Origin: an uncultured Bradyrhizobium sp.
GTDB taxonomy: Bacteria; Pseudomonadota; Alphaproteobacteria; Rhizobiales; Xanthobacteraceae
Assembly: GCF_947648125.1 (NCBI RefSeq)
Contig: NZ_CANSMR010000001.1
Location: 372,001-436,000, forward strand
Direction of reading: 5' to 3'
DNA: 64,000 nucleotides
This document shows positions 8,968 through 16,841 of the stretch, in pieces. The first letter of the stretch is position 1; every line of letters begins with the position of its first letter. The notes under the pieces were generated by a model. It ran no database searches and was not told where the DNA came from. It worked only from the letters and a program-made list of their open reading frames with translations. The position numbers and the translations under genes were made by a program.

Positions 8968-9936
8968 ATGTCGTCCAGAATTCGCAAGATCGCGCTCGAA
9001 GAGCACTTCACGGCGCCGGGCTTCGAGGAATATTCGAAGGTCTTCACGAAGCACATGGACGCCGCGGCGCAATCCAGGCTGTCGTCCCAACTCAGGGATT
9101 TCGACGATCTGCGGCTGGGGGAGATGGACCGGGCCGGAATCGACAAGGTCGTTCTGTCGCAGACTGGACCAAGCGTCCAGGGCGAAACCAACATTGACCT
9201 CGCCATCCGGCGCGCGGCCGAAGGCAATGACTATCTGGCGCGGCAGATTCAGCGGCATCCGGACCGCTATGCCGGCTTCGCATCGCTGCCGATGCACTCC
9301 CCGAAAGCAGCCGCAGGCGAGCTGACCCGTGCCGTCGATGTTCTCGGCTTCAAGGGAGCGCTGGTCAACGGTCATACGGGCGGGATCTATTATGACGATC
9401 CGGCCTACGACGCGTTCTGGGAGCGGATGCAACATTTGGATGTGCCGCTCTACCTGCATCCGACGGACCCAAGTCCGGTGCCGAAAGCCTATGACGGCCA
9501 TCCTGAACTCACCGGCGCGGTGTGGGGGTGGGGCGTCGAGACCGCGACCCATGCGCTCAGGCTGCTGTTCGGAGGAGTCTTCGATCGCTTTCCGCGGTTG
9601 AAGATCATCCTCGGTCATATGGGCGAGGGGCTGCCGATGCTGCTCTGGCGGTTCGACAGCCGCTTCGCGGTGTATCCCCATGGCGTTCGGCTTGCGCACA
9701 AGCCGTCCGAATACTTCGGACGCAATATTTTCATCACGACGTCAGGCGTCTGCTCGTCCGCGGCGCTTGCCTGCGCGCTTGCCGAGATGGGCAACGCCGC
9801 CGTCATGTTTTCGGTCGACTACCCCTACGAGTCGACGGCAATCGCCGCGGATTTCATCGAGCGCGCACCGATATCCGAGGACGTCCGCGCGCAGGTCTGC
9901 TCGCGCAACGCCGAGCGCATTCTGAAGCTGGCCTGA
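8968..9936 (+). CDS. Amidohydrolase-type non-oxidative decarboxylase (PicC-like)
   Basis: The 322-residue protein belongs to the ACMSD/gamma-resorcylate decarboxylase branch of the amidohydrolase superfamily. Expected metal ligands are visible: the glutamate and histidine of IALEEHF at residue ~8-13, histidine in LYLHP, histidine in GHMGE, and aspartate in SVDYPYES. These enzymes remove ring carboxylates without oxygen. Since the next four genes consume 2,5-dihydroxypyridine, the expected substrate is 3,6-dihydroxypicolinate, which would give exactly that product; gamma-resorcylate-like substrates are the alternative. AAGGAG precedes ATG 8968. Confidence 0.85.
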   Translation: MSSRIRKIALEEHFTAPGFEEYSKVFTKHMDAAAQSRLSSQLRDFDDLRLGEMDRAGIDKVVLSQTGPSVQGETNIDLAIRRAAEGNDYLARQIQRHPDRYAGFASLPMHSPKAAAGELTRAVDVLGFKGALVNGHTGGIYYDDPAYDAFWERMQHLDVPLYLHPTDPSPVPKAYDGHPELTGAVWGWGVETATHALRLLFGGVFDRFPRLKIILGHMGEGLPMLLWRFDSRFAVYPHGVRLAHKPSEYFGRNIFITTSGVCSSAALACALAEMGNAAVMFSVDYPYESTAIAADFIERAPISEDVRAQVCSRNAERILKLA

Positions 9937-9955
9937 TCGGCCGAGGAGACACCAC

Positions 9956-10756
9956 ATGCAGAAGGTCTATCGCATCGGCCAAATCGTTCCGAGCTCGAAT
10001 ACAACCATGGAGACTGAAATTCCCGCGATGCTTGGCGCGCATTCGCTCGCGCACGGCACGCGCTTCACTTTCCATTCGAGCCGGATGCGGATGAAGACGG
10101 TCAAGAAAGAGGAGCTCGCCGCGATGGACAGCGAGTCCGATCGCTGCGCGCTCGAGCTCTCGGATGCACGTGTCGACGTCCTCGGCTACGCCTGCCTGGT
10201 CGCGATCATGAGCATGGGGAAGTCGTATCACCGCGTCTCGCAGCAGCGGCTCCATGGTCGCACGGTCGAGAACGGTGCGCCGGCGCCCGTGGTGACCAGC
10301 GCCGGTGCACTGGTCGATGCGCTGCATGTCATCGGCGCCAAGCGCATTGCCGTCGTCGCGCCGTACATGAAGCCGCTGACGCAGCTCGTCATCGACTACA
10401 TCGAGCATGAGGGGATCAAGGTCTGCGATTCCCGCGCACTCGAGATTCCGGACAACATCATGGTCGGTCGGCACGACCCTGCGAACCTGCCGAAGATCGT
10501 GGCGGGGATGGACCTCAAGGACGCCGACGCGGTCGTCTTGTCGGCGTGCGTCCAGATGCCGTCGTTGCCTTCGATCGCCGAGGTCGAGGCGAGAACCGGC
10601 AAGCCTGTGATCACCGCGGCGGTCGCGACCACCTACGCCATGCTGACGGCGCTCGACCTGAGCACGCGGGTGCCGGGTGCCGGCGCATTGCTCTCGGGCG
10701 CCTTCGGCAACAATGCAGCCGCCACTCATACCGCAAAGCTGCAGGCGGCCGGATGA
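9956..10756 (+). CDS. nicE: Maleate cis-trans isomerase
   Basis: The sequence matches my recollection of Pseudomonas NicE along its whole length: start RIGQIVPSSNTTMETEIPAM, middle FTFHSSRMRMK, and end VPGAGALLSG. The two catalytic cysteines of the Asp/Glu-racemase fold are seen in GYACLVA and LSACVQM. It converts maleate to fumarate, the last step of the maleamate pathway. At 266 residues it is a little longer than the ~250 usual. Its stop overlaps the next start as ATGA. Confidence 0.93.
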   Translation: MQKVYRIGQIVPSSNTTMETEIPAMLGAHSLAHGTRFTFHSSRMRMKTVKKEELAAMDSESDRCALELSDARVDVLGYACLVAIMSMGKSYHRVSQQRLHGRTVENGAPAPVVTSAGALVDALHVIGAKRIAVVAPYMKPLTQLVIDYIEHEGIKVCDSRALEIPDNIMVGRHDPANLPKIVAGMDLKDADAVVLSACVQMPSLPSIAEVEARTGKPVITAAVATTYAMLTALDLSTRVPGAGALLSGAFGNNAAATHTAKLQAAG

Positions 10757-11604
10757 GTACATTCCGATATGGCGCAAACGTCCAGGCCAACGGCGTGCGG
10801 CTGCACTATCTGCTCTACGGGCAGGCGCGAGCGGGGCGTGATCCGGTCATCATCCTGCCGGGCATAACCAGTCCAGCCATCACCTGGGGGTTCGTCGGCG
10901 AGCGCTTTGGACGCGAGTTCGAGACCTACGTTCTCGATATTCGGGGCCGGGGGCTGTCGCAATCCGGCCCCACGCTCGACTACAGCCTCGACGCGCAGGC
11001 CGCCGATCTGGCCGCGCTGGCTGCGGCGTTGAAACTGCCACGATATACCGTAGTCGGCCACTCGATGGGGGCCCGCATTGCCGTTCGCGCGGCGCGGAAC
11101 GGATCGCCTGGACTGGCAAGGCTGGTCCTGGTGGATCCGCCGGTCTCGGGACCGGGTCGACGCGCCTATCCGGCGAAGCTCGATTGGTACGTCGATTCCA
11201 TTCGGCTCTCGGTTGCCGGTTGCTGCGCTGAAAAGATGCGGGCGTTCTGTCCGACCTGGACCGAGGATCAGCTGCAGCTGCGTGCGGAGTGGCTGCACAC
11301 TTGCGACGAGCGCGCGGTGCGCGAGAGCTTTGACGGATTCCACAATGACGATATTCACGGCGATCTCGGACGGATCACCGTTCCCGTCCGACTGATCGCT
11401 GCAGGACGCGGCGACGTCATTCGCGACGAGGACATCGCCGAAATCCGGCGGCTGTTGCCGAGCACGTCGACCACGCGCGTCCCCGACGCGGGGCACATGA
11501 TTCCGTGGGACGATGAGGCGGGGTTCTACGCCGCCTTCGAGGAGTTTCTTGGCGCTCCCCTCGGCGCCGCAGTCAGCAAGGAGAAGCAACATGTCGGTCA
11601 GTGA
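10753..11604 (+). CDS. nicD: N-formylmaleamate deformylase (alpha/beta hydrolase)
   Basis: The 283-residue alpha/beta hydrolase matches remembered NicD: PGITSPAITWGFV near the oxyanion region, nucleophile elbow GHSMGAR, VDPPVSGPGRRAYP, and catalytic histidine in AGHMIPWDD. NicD hydrolyses N-formylmaleamate to maleamate and formate. ATG 10753 is chosen because it overlaps the nicE stop and gives the family N-terminus (MSTF...). The gene ends 14 nt inside nicX. Confidence 0.93.
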   Translation: MSTFRYGANVQANGVRLHYLLYGQARAGRDPVIILPGITSPAITWGFVGERFGREFETYVLDIRGRGLSQSGPTLDYSLDAQAADLAALAAALKLPRYTVVGHSMGARIAVRAARNGSPGLARLVLVDPPVSGPGRRAYPAKLDWYVDSIRLSVAGCCAEKMRAFCPTWTEDQLQLRAEWLHTCDERAVRESFDGFHNDDIHGDLGRITVPVRLIAAGRGDVIRDEDIAEIRRLLPSTSTTRVPDAGHMIPWDDEAGFYAAFEEFLGAPLGAAVSKEKQHVGQ

Positions 11605-12649
11605 TCACGATCTGATACAGGCCTGGAAACAGGTTCTCTCGCTTTCCAAGCTGGAGCGAGGTCAACTCGTGACGGTGCTCACCAGCTCGTCGACGCATCC
11701 GCAGACCCTGTCGACCGCGATTCTCGCGGCTGCGTCGATGGGCGCAATCGTCAACCGGCTCGATCTGCTTCCGGTCAACGGCGAGAAGGCTCTGAGCCGC
11801 GACTCGCTGGCCTATCTCGGGACGACGCCCCTGACCGGGAATCGCGCAGCGATCGCTGCACTGAAGGAGAGCGACCTCGTCCTGGACCTCATGACCCTGC
11901 TGTTCTCGCCCGAGCAGCACGACATCCTGAAGGCGGGCACGAAAATCCTGCTGGCTGTCGAACCACCGGAAGTCCTGGTTCGGATGGTGCCGACAATGGC
12001 TGACCGTGCGCGCGTTGCCGCCGCGAGTGCGAAGCTCGGCAAAGCGAAGGAGATGCATGTGACGTCGCCGGCCGGCACGGACGTCCGCTTCAAACTGGGT
12101 CAGTTCCCGGCCATCAGCGAATATGGCTTTGTCGACGAGCCCGGGCGGTGGGATCATTGGCCGAGCGGTTTCGCTTTGACCTGGGCGAATGAGGGGGAGG
12201 CCGATGGAACGATCGTGATGGAGCGGGGCGATATTCTGCTTCCGATGAAGTCCTACATTCAGGATCGCATCCACTTCAGGATCGAGAAGGGCTTTGTGAC
12301 CTCGATCGAGGGCGGCGTCGATGCCGAGATTCTGAGCGAGTACATGGCCTCGTACAATGATCGAGACGCATATGCGATGTCGCACATCGGCTGGGGACTG
12401 CAGCCGAGAGCCAAGTGGTCGACGCTCGGTCTCTATGACCGGGAGGCCACGATCGGCATGGACGCACGGGCGTTCGAGGGCAATTTCCTGTTCTCGTTCG
12501 GCCCGAACAACGAGGCCGGCGGGAGCCGGACAACGGCCTGTCACATCGATATTCCGATGCGGAATTGCACGATTGCGCTCGACGGGGAGGGGGTCGTCCG
12601 AAACGGAAAGGTGCTCGATGGAGGACCGGTTCGGGAGGCCGCCGAATGA
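11591..12649 (+). CDS. nicX: 2,5-dihydroxypyridine 5,6-dioxygenase
   Basis: The 352-residue protein matches NicX, a ring-cleaving iron(II) dioxygenase unrelated to intradiol or extradiol enzymes. Long remembered blocks are present: LLAVEPPEVLVRM, DEPGRWDHWPSGF, ISHIGWGLQPRA-like SHIGWGLQPRA, and FGPNNEAGG. The metal ligands are the histidine in SHIGWGL and the histidine and aspartate in CHIDIPMRNC. It opens 2,5-dihydroxypyridine to N-formylmaleamate. AAGGAG lies before ATG 11591, which sits inside the 3' end of nicD, and its stop overlaps the nicF start as ATGA. Confidence 0.93.
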   Translation: MSVSDHDLIQAWKQVLSLSKLERGQLVTVLTSSSTHPQTLSTAILAAASMGAIVNRLDLLPVNGEKALSRDSLAYLGTTPLTGNRAAIAALKESDLVLDLMTLLFSPEQHDILKAGTKILLAVEPPEVLVRMVPTMADRARVAAASAKLGKAKEMHVTSPAGTDVRFKLGQFPAISEYGFVDEPGRWDHWPSGFALTWANEGEADGTIVMERGDILLPMKSYIQDRIHFRIEKGFVTSIEGGVDAEILSEYMASYNDRDAYAMSHIGWGLQPRAKWSTLGLYDREATIGMDARAFEGNFLFSFGPNNEAGGSRTTACHIDIPMRNCTIALDGEGVVRNGKVLDGGPVREAAE

Positions 12650-13311
12650 CCGATGACAAGGCGGCATATCGCCGGCAGGGCTTCGGTAAGAACCTCGATC
12701 TCGATGCTCCATTCGGGCTGCTGATCGTCGATTTCGTCAACGGATTTCTCGATCCCGCCGTTTTCGGCGGCGGCAACATCGCCGCCGCCATGGAGAGGAC
12801 GATCGGACTGCTGGATGAAGCACGCCGGCGAGGGTGGCCGGTTGCGCATTCGAGGATCGTATTCGCCGACGACGACGCTGATCGCAACGTGTTCGCGATG
12901 AAGGTGCCGGGGCTGCTCACGCTGAAGGAGTCTTCTTCCAATAGCGCGATCGTTCCGCAGCTCGCGCCGGAACCGGGTGAACTGGTTGTCCGGAAGACCG
13001 TGCCGTCGGCATTCTTCGCGACGGGACTGGGACCATGGCTGACGCAGCGCGGCGTCCGCACGCTTGTGGTCGCTGGTTGCGTGACCAGCGGTTGTGTCCG
13101 GTCAAGCGTCGTTGACGCGATGTCGCTGGGCTTCCTTCCGCTCGTGGTCAGGGATTGCGTCGGGGACCGTGCCATCGGGCCGCACGAGGCGAATCTGTTC
13201 GACATGTCGGAGAAGTACGCGGTCGTCATGGACCTCTCCGATACCTTGAAGCACTTGGAATCCAAAGCTGCTGGATCTGCCGTTGTGACTGGCGGCGCAG
13301 ACATCAGCTAG
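12646..13311 (+). CDS. nicF: Maleamate amidohydrolase (isochorismatase-like)
   Basis: This 221-residue cysteine hydrolase of the isochorismatase fold has the catalytic aspartate in LIVDFVNGF, lysine in VVRKTVPSAFF, and cysteine in VTSGCVRSS. NicF hydrolyses maleamate to maleate and ammonia, providing nitrogen from the pyridine ring. ATG 12646 overlaps the nicX stop. It closes the nicE-D-X-F cluster; a strong terminator follows at 13400. Confidence 0.92.
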   Translation: MTDDKAAYRRQGFGKNLDLDAPFGLLIVDFVNGFLDPAVFGGGNIAAAMERTIGLLDEARRRGWPVAHSRIVFADDDADRNVFAMKVPGLLTLKESSSNSAIVPQLAPEPGELVVRKTVPSAFFATGLGPWLTQRGVRTLVVAGCVTSGCVRSSVVDAMSLGFLPLVVRDCVGDRAIGPHEANLFDMSEKYAVVMDLSDTLKHLESKAAGSAVVTGGADIS

Positions 13312-13399
13312 CGATATCGGCCGTCGGTTCGGCGGCAGCCTCGACTGCGCAACAGTCGGCGATCGTGCCCGCACGTTTCGACAACAAGCTCCCTGCCTA

Positions 13400-13425
13400 T
13401 CCCGCGCCTCCGCGGGATTTTTTTT
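13400..13425 (+). terminator. Rho-independent terminator after nicF
   Basis: TCCCGCG-CCTC-CGCGGGA makes a perfect 7-bp stem with a 4-base loop and is followed at once by eight T residues. It ends the catabolic operon before the permease promoter. Confidence 0.9.
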
Positions 13426-13494
13426 GCCCGCGCGCTGGTCGAGGTTTGACGCAGAGGTCAGTCGTCAGGCGTCGATCAGGATCTAAAGTTCGTT

Positions 13495-13504
13495 TGTATA
13501 CTGA
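13495..13504. promoter_or_regulatory. Candidate MarR half operator, copy 3
   Basis: TGTATACTGA matches the first ten bases of the repeated motif in the orientation of 6931-6945. It lies about 120 bp before the second permease-promoter copy at 13623. Confidence 0.4.
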
Positions 13505-13622
13505 TGAAACTTGGTGCATCTAGTTTGTCCATGATCGGGTTATGTTGCGGAAAATATGCGAATTTCAGCTGAATCAAACCTGCGTCGATTCCGTATTGTC
13601 TGCCGTCGCAAAAATGATATGA

Positions 13623-13636
13623 TCAGTATACATCTC
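13623..13636. promoter_or_regulatory. Candidate MarR operator, copy 4 (permease promoter)
   Basis: TCAGTATACATCTC is identical to 14 of the 15 bp at 7587-7601. It lies 29 nt before the permease start codon, over the likely promoter. The rest of the 13426-13620 interval shows no gene. Confidence 0.6.
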
Positions 13637-13664
13637 AATTAACAGCATAAGAGGTGAGGGGACG

Positions 13665-15266
13665 ATGACGGACACGCTGCATTCTGCGCGCGCCATTCGC
13701 GCGACTTCCGCAATGACCGCCGAGGAGAAGAAGGTCGTACTGGCATCGTCCTTTGGCGCGCTGCTCGAGTGGTACGACTTCTACATCTACGCGGCCCTTG
13801 CCGTTCAGCTCGGGCACCTGTTCTTTCCGAAGGGCAATGAGACGGCGGCATTCCTCGCAAGCCTCGCAACGTTTGGCGCCGGCTTCCTCATTCGCCCGAT
13901 CGGCGCGCTGTTCTTCGGCCGCCTGGGAGACATGGTCGGACGCAAGAAGACGTTTCTGGTGACCATTATCCTCATGGGCGTCGCCACGGTCGGCGTGGGA
14001 TTGCTCCCGACCTACGATCAGATCGGAATAGCCGCGACGTACGGGCTCGTGCTTTGCCGCCTGCTGCAAGGGCTGGCGCTTGGCGGCGAGGTTGGCGGAG
14101 CCGTGACTTATGTCGCGGAGCACTCGCCGGTGAACCGGCGTGGCGCGTACACCAGTTCACTTCAGACCACGGCGACGCTTGGGCTTCTGAGCTCCATCAT
14201 CGTCGTCTTCGGGTTGAAGCTCATCCTTTCCGATGCGCAGTTCCACGATTGGGGCTGGCGTTTGCCATTCGTGCTGTCGCTGCTGTTGCTGGTCGTATCG
14301 GTCTACTTCCGGGCGAAGTTACATGAATCGCCCACGTTCCAGCGCATGAAGGCTGCCGGCGCAACGTCCAAGGCGCCGGTCACGGAGAGCTTTACGCGCG
14401 CCGCGAACCTCAAATACGTCGTCCTGTTGTTCGTCGTTGCTGCCGGCCTTGGCGCGATCTTCGGCACTGGACACTTCTATTCGATGTTCTTTCTCAACAA
14501 GACCCTGAAAGTGCCGATGGATGACGTGCAATTGCTGATTGGGCCGGCCCTGGTGGTGGTCACGCCGCTGTATGTCTTCTTCGGCTGGTTGTCCGATCGC
14601 ATCGGCCGCAAGCCCATCATGGCGATGGCCTGCCTGCTCGCAGCTGTCACCATCCAGCCGATCTTCAAGGGACTGACCCACTATGCAAACCCGGCCCTGG
14701 AGCGCTTCCTCGAGAGCACCGATATCGTCGTCACGGCGCGCGACTGCAATTTCCGTTTGTTTGCCGAGGCCGCCACGGAATGCGACAAGGTCACCGGCTT
14801 TCTGACTGATCTTGGCGTTCAATATCGATCGGAGCAGGCAGCCCCGGGCGCACCGACCACAGTCAAGATCGCGGGACAGGTGGTCGAAGGCTTCAACCCC
14901 GACAGCCTTAGGCAGGCGTTGGTCTCGGCGGGATGGCCGTCGTCCGCCGATCTTTCGAAGATCAATCGCCCCGCGGTATTCGGGCTTCTGTTCGTGCTCG
15001 TGCTCTATCTGGCGATGGTATACGGCCCGATGGCGGCCTTCATGGTCGAACTGTTTCCAGCGCGCATTCGATATACCTCCCTCTCGTTTCCGTTCCATGT
15101 GGGCGCCGGCTGGGTCGGAGGCATGCTGTCGTTCGTCGTCACGGCAATGAATGTGTATTCCGGCAATCCGTACTTCGGATTGTGGTATCCCGTGATCGTG
15201 TCCGGCTTCGCCTTTGTTGTCGCTATTTGCCTCGTGCCGGAGACGCGTGGTCGTCCGTTGGATTGA
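13665..15266 (+). CDS. MFS permease, metabolite:H+ symporter (MHS) family
   Basis: The 533-residue protein begins after a hydrophilic N-terminus with the MHS hallmark SSFGALLEWYDFYIYAAL, followed by the loop motif GRLGDMVGRKKTF between helices 2 and 3 and RLLQGLALGGEVGGA in helix 4. About 95 residues between helices 8 and 9 (around residues 345-440) form an unusually long soluble insertion. MHS members import carboxylates such as shikimate, citrate or osmolytes. The operator copies upstream and the nic genes behind it suggest uptake of the pyridine carboxylate. GAGGTGAGGGG precedes ATG 13665. Confidence 0.88.
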   Translation: MTDTLHSARAIRATSAMTAEEKKVVLASSFGALLEWYDFYIYAALAVQLGHLFFPKGNETAAFLASLATFGAGFLIRPIGALFFGRLGDMVGRKKTFLVTIILMGVATVGVGLLPTYDQIGIAATYGLVLCRLLQGLALGGEVGGAVTYVAEHSPVNRRGAYTSSLQTTATLGLLSSIIVVFGLKLILSDAQFHDWGWRLPFVLSLLLLVVSVYFRAKLHESPTFQRMKAAGATSKAPVTESFTRAANLKYVVLLFVVAAGLGAIFGTGHFYSMFFLNKTLKVPMDDVQLLIGPALVVVTPLYVFFGWLSDRIGRKPIMAMACLLAAVTIQPIFKGLTHYANPALERFLESTDIVVTARDCNFRLFAEAATECDKVTGFLTDLGVQYRSEQAAPGAPTTVKIAGQVVEGFNPDSLRQALVSAGWPSSADLSKINRPAVFGLLFVLVLYLAMVYGPMAAFMVELFPARIRYTSLSFPFHVGAGWVGGMLSFVVTAMNVYSGNPYFGLWYPVIVSGFAFVVAICLVPETRGRPLD

Positions 15267-15447
15267 ACCCACGGGTCGCAGGTGGCAATTCAACCCGCAG
15301 AAAATTGCAGCTGGATACCGTCACCCAAGCTATCGGTCTCATCTCGTTCACGAATACCGAGCACCCGCGCACGACCGAAAACAGCAATCTGGTGCGGTCG
15401 TCCAGATCAGGTCAAGTAAGGCCGTATATGCGATTGATTGATTTCTG

Positions 15448-15492
15448 TGGTGGGCCCGGCAGGACTCGAACCCGCACGCAGACCGTTTTGAA
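15448..15492 (-). other. tRNA 3' fragment (possible attachment-site scar)
   Basis: Read on the minus strand, the segment starts at anticodon-loop position 32 and runs through a paired T-arm (GCGGG TTCGAGT CCTGC), acceptor strand CGGGCCC, discriminator A and CCA. The 5' half of the tRNA (D-arm and 5' acceptor) is missing. The loop reads TTCAAAA; one change from a CAT-anticodon loop. Such 45-nt 3' pieces are what tRNA-targeting integrases leave at element ends. Which tRNA it came from is uncertain. Confidence 0.6.
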
Positions 15493-15539
15493 CGGGCCCG
15501 GGACGATCCGGTCGTCCCCACGCTTCGTCGTCCGCTCTC

Positions 15540-15835
15540 CTTCCATCGCTGAGGACATGAGCGCGTCGAGAACTTCCAGGACGATTCGAGTTCGGTTCGC
15601 CGCGGAGCCGCCATAGGCGTCTTCGCGGATGTTCAGCGCGCTGTTGAGGAGTTCCGGCAGGAGATAGGTGGTTGCGGCATGCAGCTCCACACCATCGAAG
15701 CCGGCCTCGCGGGCGTTCTTTGCGGCTGGCCCATAGTCCGCGACGGTCGAAGCGATCTCTTCAACCGACATGGCGCGCGGCGTCACCGTGTCCTTGAAAC
15801 CGTCTGGACCGCCCAAGATTTGAAGGCCCATTCCG
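15540..15835 (-). pseudogene. Internal fragment of an old-yellow-enzyme family flavin oxidoreductase
   Basis: About 85 codons carry a clear internal piece of an NADH:flavin oxidoreductase: TPRAMSVEEIAS, NAREAGFDGVELHAA, LLNSALNIREDAYGGS and NRTRIVLEVLDA. Both the N-terminal ~130 and the C-terminal ~150 residues expected for the family are absent. The homology ends just before the tRNA fragment. The frame runs into a second relic on its 5' side. It is not functional. Confidence 0.75.
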
Positions 15836-15839
15836 ATCG

Positions 15840-16022
15840 GCCACACAATAAAAGCGCATTCTCCCATCTGCGAAAGCCTTCGTACTCGGACAGGGTATGC
15901 TCTTTGCCTCATTTCCCGCAGTAAGTCTCAACCCCGGCACTGCACCTATGGAGCGGAGCATCTGGATACATCCATACCCCGTAGGCCAGCGTAGTTGTCA
16001 CCGCCACGTAAACCGCGATCAT
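15840..16022 (-). pseudogene. Broken small membrane protein (YCGK type)
   Basis: From ATG 16022 the frame reads one hydrophobic segment (MIAVYVAVTTTLAYGVWMY), then PDAPLHRC and YCGK, where an in-frame TGA interrupts it. Past the stop the homology seems to go on (GKEHTLSEYEGFRRWENA), then a frameshift leads to FIVWPIGMG. I remember intact Bradyrhizobium small proteins with the order hydrophobic helix, YPDAPIHPC, YCGKQGQPHT, WQTTLFWVWPIGM. So this looks like a remnant with one nonsense and one frameshift change. Confidence 0.5.
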
Positions 16023-16841
16023 AAGCTTCCGCCAGCCGGGACGAAGCCCTGTCGGTTTGATGATGCCTATCCTGTGAATATGGCCGTGATCGCCGCTATT
16101 TTCTATCCCTGGGTCAGCCCAAGTCGGCTTCGGGTCACGTCGCTGATGTGTCAGTTCTCGGACCGAAGCGGACCTTGCCGTCGGTAATGCCTAATTGTCG
16201 AAAGCGAGCGCATGTTGGAGGCGTTGGCGGCGGCGTAGCGAGACGCGGGTGAGCGGGACAGCGCGTCCCGCCTCGCGGCAGGTTCATTTTGCTCAAGGGC
16301 GGCCATCGCTCAAGCGAGAACGGCTGACGCTTGACTTATGTCACTAGGTGACCTAATAAATTGTTGCGTTGGAAGGGTTCTCCCTGGTTAACCACCGCGT
16401 GTGGTCTAGAAAATCTAAAATAGGCCGAGGCAAGGGACGGAAATGAACGGGAGTTCCTCCCTGCAGATCTCTGCGATGTCAGTCACGCCAGCGAGGATAG
16501 TAGCCTCTTCGGCCCACGAAGCGAGGCCGTTGGTGAGACAAACAGTCGCGTCGTCCCGATCGGCCGATGAGCGCAAGCGAAGACGTAAGTCTGATCAAGG
16601 GCATTCTGGAATCCTAGAACATTACGGAAGTCTGTCTTTCGGCAGGCGTCTGCGACGTGACGGCCGTCATCGAGCTCGGCCCGAGCGGTCACGTCCACTG
16701 CTATCGCGATGTTGAACGTCTCAATAGAATGAAGATTGGCCGGCCTCTTCGAGCGCAACTGCCTGTTGGTGCACTTCGGAGAAGCATCTTTGTAGCGCTT
16801 AGTGCAAGCAAGTATCGGTCGGAATAGAGAGGGAGTGAGCA
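16023..16841. other. Long region without a convincing gene
   Basis: Several short open frames occur on both strands but none shows codon structure, an RBS and a recognisable domain together. The only clear signal is the promoter/operator at 16331-16359. A transcript from there would have a leader of nearly 480 nt before the permease gene. Confidence 0.5.
16331..16359 (+). promoter_or_regulatory. Promoter with embedded 13-bp operator, site A
   Basis: TTGACT (16331-16336) and TAATAA (16354-16359) are spaced by 17 bp. The spacer holds GTCACTAGGTGAC (16340-16352), part of the wider near-palindrome TTATGTCAC-TAG-GTGACCTAA. A protein bound here would block RNA polymerase. The same 13-mer class recurs across 16-32 kb. 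Confidence 0.75.

Noticed and set aside
15448-15492. Functional tRNA-Leu(CAA) gene
   Set aside because: The loop literally reads CAA, but there is no D-arm, no 5' acceptor and no long variable arm.
15412-15539. Continuation of the minus-strand frame below the old-yellow-enzyme fragment
   Set aside because: The frame runs through the tRNA fragment and reads low-complexity residues; homology stops at LEVLDA.
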